Below are positions 44,023-54,524 of a stretch of DNA of 64,000 bases, piece by piece (within the stretch, counting starts at the first letter, position 1; each line of letters starts with the position of its first letter). The stretch spans positions 5,765,924-5,829,923 of the forward strand of contig NC_044929.1 in assembly GCF_003576645.1 (NCBI RefSeq), written 5' to 3'. The DNA is from Ipomoea triloba (lineage: Eukaryota > Streptophyta > Magnoliopsida > Solanales > Convolvulaceae). The position numbers and the translations under genes are program-made. The notes below the pieces were generated by a model that had not been told where the DNA came from, made no database searches, and worked only from the letters and a program-made list of their open reading frames with translations.

Positions 44023-44053
44023 TTGTATATTTTATACCTAAAATTTAAATTAA

Positions 44054-44439
44054 GGGTGTGTTTGGTTCGCACATGGGAATCGAAATCGAAATGGGAATCA
44101 AATATTTGGTAATGGTAATGAGTTTTGGTGAACGTAATTTATATGTTTAGTAATTAGTAGTATGATGGAATTCGAATGATTACCAATATTGATGTTTGGT
44201 TGTCTATGACCCTATAATTGGAATAAATATTTAAAAATATGAAAACAAAAAAAATCAAGGCACTGAATATAATAACATCCAATAAGATGTAATGATACTC
44301 CTTTATAATTAGGAAATGTTATTTTTTATTGAAGGGGTAATCAAAACCATAGTTGTGTTTTTAAAAAGTTGTCAACCAAACACTACCTGTGATTGTGATT
44401 TCAATTCCTAGTGTCTAAACCCATGAACCAAACACACCC
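44054..44439. mobile_element. Tourist-type MITE (PIF/Harbinger), 386 bp
   Basis: The ends are GGGTGTGTTTGGTTC and GAACCAAACACACCC, flanked on both sides by TAA (44051-44053 and 44440-44442). A TAA/TTA target duplication is characteristic of PIF/Harbinger. No transposase is present. Confidence 0.8.
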
Positions 44440-44442
44440 TAA

Positions 44443-46180
44443 ATAAGGAAAAATATACTAATATTCAATTAATAACTTTAAATAAGATTAACAAGTTTTT
44501 AACAATTTTATACACACAATAATAATCATGAAAAAAATTCTATGTGCTTCCTAAATGTAAAATATATAATAAATAATCGTATAAGTGCCTTCATAACTAA
44601 ATAATTATAGTTTATAAAAATAATTAAATAATTTAAAATCGAGTAAACTTATAAGCAATAGCATTGTTATCATAATATATAATAAATTTAAATAATTCAA
44701 AACATGATAAAAATATTCATAAAAAATATTAAATATAATTACTTAGATAAAATAGTTTGAATAGAAAGCATATTATAAATTACACATCTTCTATATTTAT
44801 ATGATTTTTATAAAAATATTTTCTTTTAGTTAGATAATTTTCAAACTTTTTTAGATTAATTTTATTACGATGACATATAATAGAAGCTTATAGATTACAT
44901 TGATTAGATATTCATTAAAAAAAAGTACGGGGTAAATTACTAAATTATCTTTTAATTTTTTTTTCATAATTGAATCTCAAAATATATCATATAACCCCAC
45001 CGTCGTATTTTACATGTCTTGTTTGGTTAACGTGACTTGATTAAAGTTATTTTTAATTCAAATTTTCATAATATGTTTAGTATTAGTATATAAAAATGTA
45101 TATAGTTAAAAACTACATTAAAAATACTATTAAGCACAAAAAATATAAATTAAAAATAATTTTTATAAAAATACATTACAAAATGAGCAAAAAAGTGAGA
45201 GTTGAGGAATTTCAGTAATTTTTTTTTTTTAGAATACATTAGAAAATAACTTTTTTTGCTAAAATGTATGGGGAAGGGTTCGATCCCTTGCCATTCAAAC
45301 AAGGGCATTGAAATTTAAGTATGTTGCCATCCAAGCCATTTGATCATTTGTTAATGCATACCCATATTATGTACTTATACTTACATATATACTATATATA
45401 TATGTATGTTGGGAGTAGTATGGGCCCCCTCCACGCATGGGCCCTGGACTGAACATTCAATTTCCCAAGGTTCAAGTGTATTCGAATGTTCAAGAGTGTG
45501 TATTCAAAGCACTCGAGTGTGCTCAGCCGTTCGATCAGGTGTGTAATAAGCTTGGAGTATATGACTTCAAGAACTCTATATTTGTGTGTCATTCTGTGTA
45601 ATCTTTAAAGAGTATTCAAATTACGACTTAATTAAAATCTTTTCAATTTATTTAGCAGGTTCAATAAGTTATAAAATGTTCAGTAAAAAATAGGAAATAA
45701 AAATTGTCTAAGATCTTGTAATTTCGATCTAATGCCTTCAATTGTATCTAAACAAAATATACATACGTTAAAGATCAACGAGTTTTACAATGATGCCCTA
45801 AAAAAAGGAACTAATGAGTTATGTAATGTTATTAACTAAAAAGGAACTAATGAGTTATGCAATGTTATTAACTATTAAAGATTTCTTATGACTATTGTAT
45901 GCTCAACATTCAACGTTTTTATTAGAAAGGGAAAGTTATATGTGTGATAGTAGAAAACACTTTCCTCCCAAAAAAACACTTTGGTACATAGAAAAGTTAG
46001 TTTAAAATTTTTCTAATGCTTTAAAATGTGAGAAATTTATTAGTATATCTATTGTACACTTTGATTTTTTTTGAAAAAGTTTGGGTTAACTAGAAGGATC
46101 ATGCTAGAAATATATTTGAACTTTTTTAAAATGCCATTTACTATATGTTGATTTTATGAGTGATATAGTCGCTAGCTCGT
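44443..46180. other. Gene-free AT-rich stretch
   Basis: No coding region is supported. 45270-45340 has a GGGTTCGATCCCTTGCC phrase, as often seen in plant repeats derived from tRNA-like sequence. 45410-45550 is a short GC-richer block of unknown origin. Confidence 0.45.
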
Positions 46181-46189
46181 CAACACAAT

Positions 46190-46550
46190 CATGTGGGACA
46201 TTGAAACAGCAGGGGAGATGTTGGGCCTGAGCCTTTGCCTTGGTGGTACACAGGTTGGCTGGATGGTTCTGATGTCCTCATCGGCTTGTGAGTGCGACTA
46301 CTTCCTCCAGCAGGTAGGTCATGTCCTTGGGTCTTTAGCTGAAATTCCACTTACTCTGTTGGTTCCATGCCTTCAAGCCCTTCCAGTGGCGTAAATCGTG
46401 GGTTAAAGAGTTGGTTTTCATATGTTGTTGTATAGGGTGATTTTCTGGCTTCCTTCGAGGACTTCTTTCTTTCGGGGAGACCAAAATTCCAAGAACAGAC
46501 CGATCATCACATGAAAAAAAAAACAAACAAACACAAATGTGCTTACTCAA
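46190..46550 (+). other. GC-richer block, possible gene fragment
   Basis: A 67-codon + strand frame (46191-46394) includes CAGCAGGTAGGT, which resembles a splice donor. The composition is unlike its AT-rich surroundings. I recognise no protein family. It may be captured exon sequence. Confidence 0.25.
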
Positions 46551-46902
46551 CTAGATTTTATGAAAATGGTAATTAAGGTGATTAAGAAGATCCAGATAAA
46601 GACAAACTAAGTAACAATAAAGATATATATATATATATATATTATATTTCTAAACTATAATGAATTTGGAATGAATTCCAAATTCATCCCAGTTTACTAA
46701 ACTGGTGGAAATTCATTCCAGTTATTGGAATGAAATTTCAGTTTTTATTTTTTATTTTTTAATTTGTTTGAATTGTTAACTCTCATCCTAGTCATTAAGT
46801 ATCAAAACGTGAGGTCCCATTAGAAATTAAAACTATTGAAGTTGAAGTATAATTGAGAAACTAAAACTGATTTTTGCCTAAAAGATATAAATGTTTCTTT
46901 AA

Positions 46903-47079
46903 TTTGGTACTATATTGGGGGCTAATAAATTGATTTGGTATGCATTTTAATTTTCGGCCCATCCTAGACAAAAAAAAAAAAAAAAAAAAGCTTTGAAATT
47001 TGAAATCAATCAAATTAAGTTTTATTATAATATGCGTAATTAAAATACATAACAAATCAATTCATTACAAATTCGTTAA

Positions 47080-47143
<64 letters not shown>

Positions 47144-49520
47144 GGATCAAATGAGGACCTATAGATAGGTGAAAACCATGTTGACTTATCTGATCCTTTG
47201 ATATAAATAATTCAATAATTGTGATTAATTTTGTGCAATAAATTTAATTTTTTGCGCTCAGTTTGTTGTGCATTCGTGCTTAGTTTGCTGTGCATCAGTC
47301 TCAATTTGTTATGCATTCATAGTGTGATTGTTGTGCGTCCCTCCCACTTTGTTGTGCAGTTGCATTCATAGTTGTTAGATCACTTCAAATGGATGATCTG
47401 GATTAGTCCACAGGGTCCTCACCTAATAATAGGTTCTCGCATGATCCGGAACCTATATATATATACCCATTTTATTAAAAAAATTCTTATAATTTTGAAA
47501 TCTGACTATCTTGTATTTAATAGAAGTCCTAATATATTTTTAAATCTTGACTATGTTATGTCTTGTTATTGTGTAAGATATATTAAGTGGGAGAGATGCA
47601 ATACAAAAATAAATGGACCATTTTTTAATACTTTGTATATATATTTCATAAGTTCTTGTATGTATTATGAATTTTAGGATAACTCTTAAATATATAAATT
47701 TCATTCACTAACACTAAATTAAATTGTTGGGCGTCGGTCGGGTTGGCAGAGTTTAATCGCTACTCGATCCGTCGAGACGGTCGGGTTGGATAAGTTTAAT
47801 CGCTACTCGATCCGTCGAGACGTGGCGTTGTAGCTTACCATGAAGAGATGCAGTTAAATGATTAATGTCCACCTACTTATCACCAATTAATTTTAAGTAG
47901 GATAATGACAACTAAATATATAGCCAAAGAATTACAACAAAAGTAGTATTACATTTCATCCCCTCGCTGAATTTAGTAGTTATTCTTTTTTAGGTGTAGT
48001 AGTCCAAGATTTCCACCGTCTTGAACCTTTGACCTTTGGTTAAAATTGCATTAGTCACTTCCAGTCAACCACACCCATGTTATATTTAGTTGTTAATGAT
48101 TAGTTGATTACTCATCTACCTCGATTCACAATTTATATACCATTGCATACAAAGAGAAAAACACAATGTATAATGTCTAACACATTGTTATTCATATTCA
48201 CTTTGCAAATCAAAAAAATATTCCCTATGTATGAATGCATTCACCCATGGACTAGATTTCATTTGATCCCTCTCTACAAAAGGTAGCATTCATGATATTA
48301 AATTAGGCAGAAAGTTATCAATAGCCTAAAACATCTTGAAAATGAACACTGCGACTAGAATTTGCAACACATACTATTATTTGTGAAACTAGATGCACTC
48401 CCTGAAATGTTACACCACTCTATGTATGATCATGTCTGAGAATAACAATGTAATAGAAAAGCTATCCAAGATACCATATTCTTACTGAAAAATAGTAGAA
48501 AGAATAAAAAGCCAATTCAATGCAGCAGCATCCATACCCAGACACAACAAAAAAGAAAGGTGGCATGCCATTGCATGACTAAAGCAATTCCGCAAAAGAA
48601 TACACATGCCAATGAGAGTTAAGTCAGCAAAACACATTAAAAGAACCAAGTAAAATTTCAAATACAGTCCAACAGCATACCATAAGGTAATCAATTCCGA
48701 AAGTATAATTGAGAAACTAAAACTGACTTTTCCCTAAAAGATATAAATGTTTCTTTAATTTGGAGAAGGAATCACTGCAGTCTACAAAAGTAAACAAATG
48801 CTGGCAAACATCTATTCTAGGGATAGGGGTGGCATATTATGTCCAGTCTTAAGTAAAACATGATGTATCTTCCACCTTCTTCCTGTGCAAGATCAGTCCG
48901 GCATGATGTTTGAAAGCTCTACACAGCCTTCTTCTCAATGCAGAGGTCATTTTAATTTCTAACACTTCGGGAGATACCATCTGCAGAAGCTGATAGCTGT
49001 CCTTAATAATTGGGTGATACTCAATTTCTTTACAGAAGGCCTGTATTAGTTTAAACAAAATTACAGCATTATAAACCAAACTTAAAAGAAATATTTGCAT
49101 ATTGTTTGTGTAGGTTGAAAAAGGAATACCTCAGCAGCCTCCGGAGAAGAACAGGCCAAGTATATTGTGGTGGCACCTTTGATTTCCTGATCCCCAAGCA
49201 TCTGAGCCAGTCTTGTTTCCCCCGATGAGATGAGAATGTTTTTTGCATCTGATCTATTAACCATATTCCGGAGAGAACTGAAGGACACAGCATGCAATTT
49301 CTCAATCATCACAAAATCCTGCACAAATAACAAAATGCAAATCAGAGTGCAACATGATTAAGAAATGATCTAAGCAAGAAAATGGGAGTTACTAACCTCA
49401 TAGTCAGACATGACCATTTTCAGATCGCCATAGCTAGGCAATTTCATAAGAAATTGACCAAGTCCTGCCTTATAAGCTTTGTTAAAGTATCGAACTGAAA
49501 ATATCATGTCAATATTTTCC
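46903..49520 (-). repeat. Arm 2 of the inverted segmental duplication
   Basis: A reverse-oriented copy of 11660-14893. It lacks the 602-bp insertion and the 42-bp exon duplication seen there. The right edge (49520) cuts F-box exon 1 and abuts retrotransposon sequence. The left edge is joined at AATTTGG to a second copy of sequence found at 12466-12525. Confidence 0.9.
48849..49520 (-). pseudogene. Truncated copy of the F-box gene (3' end only)
   Basis: It contains the last 124 bp of exon 1 (49520-49397), exon 2 (49318-49130, 63 codons with a single ISSGETRLAQMLGD unit) and exon 3 (49040-48849). Splice sites and frame are intact, but the F-box, most of the LRRs and the promoter are missing. 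It cannot make an F-box protein; transcription from the adjacent LTR could at most give a C-terminal fragment. Confidence 0.9.
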
Positions 49521-50480
49521 GTGTTCATCAATAAAATTGCCTCTCCTTCTTCATATTTCAGTGTTCTTAATTACTGTTATTATTCTGATTATTATTATTA
49601 TTATTATTATTGCTATTGTTGCTATTAAAAGTAGTACATATTATAACACGTTATCAGCACGAGTGCTCTAAATCTTCGGCGAACGGTACTACTTTCTTAC
49701 ACTTCTTATTATAATTTATATTTTGCATAAAAAGGGTTTATTTTCTTATATATCTAATGTCTTCAATTGCCAAACGTGCATTTATTGAACTTGCTTTTGA
49801 CGGTATTAACTATTTGACCTGGGCCTTAGATGTTGAAATATATTTGACATCAGAGGACCTAAGACAAACTATCATTGAGGAGTCAGAAAGCACTGGTTCC
49901 CAGAAGGCACAGGCTCTTATTTTCCTACGCCACCACTTCAACCACGATCTAAAAAATGAGTATTTGATTGAAAGAGACCCCTATGCATTATAGAAGTCCC
50001 TAAAGGACCGATTTGACCAACAACTGTCAATTGTCCTCGCTCAGGCACAATTTGACTAGCTGAATTTGAGGTTTCAAGATTACAAATTTGTAATTGAATA
50101 TAATTTAGCCCTGCACCAAATTGTATCACAACTAAAGCTCTGAAAACATGAAGTTTCAGAGTCTAATTTAATTGAAAAGACTTTGTCAACTTTTTATGCG
50201 AGTAACCTTGTACTCCAGCAGCAGTACATAGCGAAGAATTATGTCAAGCACTCTGAACTAATTTCAGCACTTCTTGTAGCTGAAAAACATAATCAGTTGT
50301 TGATGAAAAACCATAATACACGACAAGTTGGTTCTGCACCTGTGCCTGAAGCACATTGTTCTTACCCAGGGAAATCAAAACTCATCAAAGGATAACTGTG
50401 GTCATAAACATGTTTGCTACTGATGCGGATGTAGTGGCACTGGTCCCATACATGCCGCATACCAAAACATTTGGTTGATG
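49521..50480 (+). pseudogene. Ty1-copia gag remnant with partial LTR
   Basis: 49521-49640 looks like LTR end sequence. It is followed by ACACGTTATCAGCACGAG (about 49645), a primer-binding-site-like motif seen in plant copia elements. The gag frame (49757 on) shows FDGINYLTWALDVEIYL, FDQQLSIVL, ALHQIVSQLKL, TFYASNLVLQQQY and LISALLVAEKHNQLLMKNH, typical of UBN2-type gag. It has in-frame stops at about 49991, 50057 and 50141, and the trailing zinc knuckle (about 50410-50470) is frameshifted. No pol follows. Confidence 0.8.
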
Positions 50481-50485
50481 CTTAT

Positions 50486-50710
50486 CAATGTTATATTTCA
50501 ATTGACAAAGGGTTGGGATTGATGATATAATTGAAAAACATAGTTTAACATTCTAATTGGTCAATATATTTCAATGCTGTTAATTATATTGTTGATGTAC
50601 ATGCTAAATGGCTAATTCACAATGTTAACATCATTGAAATATATTGATCAATTAGAATGTTAAACTATGCTTTTCAATTATATCATCAATCCCAGCCCTT
50701 CGTCAATTAA
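50486..50710. mobile_element. Fold-back MITE-like element of about 220 bp
   Basis: ATTGACAAAGGGTTGGGATT at the left faces ATCCCAGCCCTTCGTCAATT at the right. The arms of about 95 bp also share TAGTTTAACATTCTAATTG. It sits immediately after the copia zinc-knuckle remnant. Confidence 0.7.
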
Positions 50711-50979
50711 AATATAGAATACTAAAAGGCTTAAATATTTGGTTTTATATTTTTGCGCTCAATTTTAACACATATTTAACATAGATCTAACAGAGAACCA
50801 AAATTTGTATAAAATTAATAGTTAAGGGACCAACTTTGATCAAATTAAAAGCAATGTTGAAAAAATTGTTAGGCGCCTGATTTGATTTTTTTTAATTTTT
50901 TTTTATAAACAATCGTTTTGCCCACGACCTACACGCATGCAGATTGCAGATTACAGCTTTAAGCCTAAAAAATATTTAA

Positions 50980-51180
50980 TTGTAATTTATAAAGCAAAGC
51001 GCATATATCCATAGTCTGCAATCCTCCACTAGGCATTAAAAGCAAAGCACATATATCCATAGTCTGCAAAGCGAAGCACATATATCCATAGTCTGCAAGA
51101 CTGCAACCCTCCACTAGGCATTAATATAATGCATTATATAGCAAAACACATACAACCCTCCACTAGCAAGGCATTAATAT
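50980..51180. repeat. Tandem repeat with CATATATCCATAGTCTGCAA
   Basis: Several units contain AAAGC(A/G)(A/C)A and CATATATCCATAGTCTGCAA, and others contain CCTCCACTA(G)GCATTAATAT. The family resumes after the MITE at 51533-51600. Confidence 0.75.
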
Positions 51181-51182
51181 AA

Positions 51183-51529
51183 GAGCATCCTTATCAATAG
51201 AATTTTTTTCACGATTTTTGAGGAGTTTTTTTTAAGTATGATTAGAAAAGAGAAAATAGGAGGGGAGAAAAAAATAAAACAAATTTGATTTATTAAAAAA
51301 ATGAAAAAGTTATTTGTTAGGTGCGTGTACTACACGCGCCCGCTGGGCGCTTCTTGTGGATGTCACGCACAGTTTGAGCGGCTGAAATATTAAAGCTTGT
51401 GGGCCCCATTTATTAAATAAACCCAATTCTTGCAAAAAGAACTTTCCTCTTCTCTCTCTTCCTTATCTCTCCTCCATGTGGACAAATACTATTCCAAAAA
51501 CCAACAATTATCTTATGATTTAGATGCTC
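51183..51529. mobile_element. Tourist-type MITE, 347 bp, with TAA duplication
   Basis: The ends are GAGCATCCTTATCA and ...TGATTTAGATGCTC. TAA flanks both sides (51180-51182 and 51530-51532). The repeat unit at about 51118-51143 shows the uninterrupted insertion site (ATTAATATAATGCATTATAT), confirming the duplication. Confidence 0.85.
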
Positions 51530-51639
51530 TAATGCATTATATAGCAAAACACATATATCCATAGTCCATCACTCTATCCACTACAAACCTCCACTAAGAA
51601 AACCGCCATCTCCATTTCCCTCATGTGTGTGTATATATA

Positions 51640-53770
51640 TGTTTTGAGATTCAAAGTATCGCATTCTCTCATTTCCCTTTGTGCACAGTCGCTGCTAGGG
51701 TTCTCCGTTCTTTGACTTCTTTATAGTTCTCTCTATTTTTATCTATTCTCCTTCGATTCTCTCCAGAGTCTAGACTCGATTTCTCTTCTTCGATTCTCAT
51801 ACTCTGAACTCCCCGTCTCCAGTCGTCGTTGTTGTCGTGGTGGAAGCCTCTGCCTCACAAAGTCGTAAAGTCGCTGGTGGAAGCCAATCGCTAAAATGAA
51901 AGTGTTGTTGATATTTGAAGCCCTAGTTCTCAAAGGGAAACTTTTAGAAAACAAGTAAAAATAAGATTTATTATTATTATTATTATTATTATGTGTTCGT
52001 GCTGTTGCCCATTACTATTGTAGTGTTATATACGTTCTACTGTTCTAGTATTCTACTAGGGTTCATGAAGTTCGTGTTTTATGTATTGATTGATTTGATT
52101 ATATGATGTTGCATGAACCCTAATTTGTAAGCGAGCCCTATTTTTGGGACTTTCTATATGCGTGATGAATTTCTGTAAATTTTGATATATATGTGTAAGT
52201 TAAAGGTTAGAGGACCCTTAATCCTATAATTTTGTATATGATTTTAACTGTATAATGGAAGCCTACTGTTTGGGCATTTCCATTAATATGAATATATAAT
52301 GAATTCTGAAAAAAAATATCTGAATGAATGAATGATGAATTGTTTAATTATAGTATTGAATGTCGAATGATGTGGTGGAAGCATACTGTCCCTATTGTGT
52401 ATGTAATATGTTGAGCCATAACATTTGAGCATTTCCATTAATATGATGAATTCTGAAAAATATTTGAATTCCTGATTATGTAAATATTATTTATGAGTAA
52501 TTGATTTTGATTGAGTATTGTTTGAGCCCAAAATTATGGGCAATTCCATAAAATGATGATGAAAGTCTGATTATGGAAGTAATTTGTCTGTGCGATAGTA
52601 TATGAACAAGGAGTACAAACCCAAGGCATGACCACTCCTACTCTTCCTGCTGCTAAGAAAAGGAAGGAAATTGAGTCTAGATCCAAAGTCTAGGATGACT
52701 TTGAAAAGATCCTAGATTATGAGGGGAGAGTGATTAAAGGAAATTGCCTTGACTGTGCAAAACTGTTTGCATGTGAATCTAAAAAACATAGAACATCATC
52801 TTTGAGAAATCATATGTTGGACTGCCTTAAAAATCCTCATTCAAAGGATACAAGGCAATCCCTACTCAAAGATGATTGTGTTGAGAGGTTCTCTTTATGT
52901 CACATCTAACACATTCTTTTCTGAGATCTCTGATTTGAGTTGCATGCTAGAAGATATGGTTACAGCTGATGCTAGGACTTAAAAAGGTAAACAGTTTTAA
53001 TGTGATTTGCTTTGTGCTTTATTTGATTTGCTTGATTGTGTTTTAACTTGTATTTTTTTATATGATTTCTGTAATTTTATATTTAACAGGCAATAGGGAT
53101 ACAAATGAAAAACAAGTTTGAGAAATACTGGGGGGATCCAGAAAAAATGAATTTTGTCATTTTTTTTTGCCAATATTCTGGACCCCATAGATAAGGAGGA
53201 GTACATGTCATATCAATTTTTCCAAATGTATGGAGAAGTGAAAGACAAAGCTTGTTTTTCCAAGGTCTAAGCTGCAATGGCTGAGTTGTATAATGACTAT
53301 GCAACTACATACTCTGTCAGTTCTACCCAGGCAGAACCTTCTACCCAGTTTGTCCAGTCTGAGGCTACAAATCCTCCAATTGGTAGGTCTCAATTAAGGT
53401 TGAAGAGTCAACTCGAAAAAATAGAGAATGGAGAGTGGTGGTGAAAGTAGTAAGTAGACTGAGCTGCAAGTTTACTTGAGTGAAAAAATTGTGGATGATG
53501 ATGAATCTACTGGTTTTGATATTTTAAGGTGGTGGAAGGTCAATAATGAGAGATTTCCTATTCTCTCAATAATGGCTAGAGATGTGCTTAAAGTTCCTAT
53601 ATCCACAGTTGCATCTGAAAGTGCATTTAGTACAAGTGGAAGGGTGTTTGATGCATTTAGGAGTTCCTTAACTCCAAAAATAGTGGAAGTTCTACTTTGT
53701 GCTCAAGTGTGGCGCGTTTTAACGTGTGAACAGTGCGGACACACCACTCAATGTTATAAAATGCACCATT
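51640..53770 (+). pseudogene. Decayed hAT-family transposase
   Basis: Pieces appear in order. A BED zinc finger (52628-52860) shows GNCLDCAKLF and SSLRNHMLDC with an in-frame stop before it. A hAT core-like segment (about 53095-53310) shows NKFEKYWGDPEKMNFV, NILDPIDKEEYM and AELYNDYATTY. The C-terminal dimerisation domain (53476-53705) shows DILRWWKVNNERFPILS, then ARDVLKVPISTVASESAFS and FRSSLTPKIVEVLLCAQ. Most of the RNase H-like catalytic region is gone. Pyrimidine-rich sequence at 51700-51850 may be the old leader. The last residues run into a MITE. Confidence 0.85.
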
Positions 53771-54038
53771 AAATGTTAGAAAACACACCACATGAAAATA
53801 CACAAAAACACAAAAAAGCACCACCACACACAAAAAATAATGCACCATAACTCCCCTGTCCCTAATTGTACATTTCCAAACACTATGTGGTGTATATTTC
53901 CATATTTAGTGGTGTGTTTTTTGGTGATGTGTACCTAACGGTGCATATTTGTGTGGTGCATTTTCTAACACTAGTGGTGTATATCTGTATACATAGTGGT
54001 GAGGGCGCACTGTTCACACATTAAGACGCGTCCACACT
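53706..54038. mobile_element. MITE of about 333 bp inserted at the end of the hAT transposase
   Basis: The left end AGTGTGGCGCGTTTTAACGT and the reversed right end AGTGTGGACGCGTCTTAATG continue into shared GTGTGAACAGTGCG and ACCACT. It contains repeats of GTGGTGTGTTTT and GTGGTGCATTTT. No clear target-site duplication was found. Confidence 0.65.
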
Positions 54039-54049
54039 CGAACTCTACC

Positions 54050-54052
<3 letters not shown>

Positions 54053-54092
<40 letters not shown>

Positions 54093-54345
54093 ATTGATTA
54101 ACACACACACTCCGTTGGCACGCATTTAATCACCGTTTGCACACAATTCAACTTGGAATCTTAATAAATCTAGACCATTAAAATAATTTGTGATCAAATA
54201 TTGTACATCAATCTAAAAGAATTTAATGGTCTAGATTGTTTTACACACCTACTCCGTTCGCACACACTTAATCACCGTTCGTACACATTTAATCACCGTT
54301 TGCACACATTTAATTACCGTTCGCACACACTTCAACTTAGAATCT
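54053..54345. repeat. AC microsatellite followed by a ~20-bp tandem repeat
   Basis: (AC)n covers 54053-54089. From about 54100 to 54335 degenerate units of CACACATTTAATCACCGTT(T/C)G recur, interrupted by ATCTAGACCATTAAA and its complement. Confidence 0.75.
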
Positions 54346-54456
54346 TAAATCAATATAGACCATTAAATTATTACATGGATGCACAAGATCTGATATCACG
54401 ATCTTAGATAAACAAGTAATCTCATATGATCCTAACTCATATATATAAGATTCATG

Positions 54457-54461
<5 letters not shown>

Positions 54462-54522
<61 letters not shown>
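54462..54522. repeat. AT dinucleotide microsatellite
   Basis: An (AT)n tract of about 60 bp. It is followed by AAGGGTGTGTTTGAAAAC, which resembles one end of a MITE; no matching second end was found. Confidence 0.85.

Positions 54523-54524
<2 letters not shown>

Noticed and set aside
48849..49520. Second F-box gene
   Set aside because: It lacks the F-box, most LRRs and a start. It is a truncated copy of the gene at 10.6 kb.
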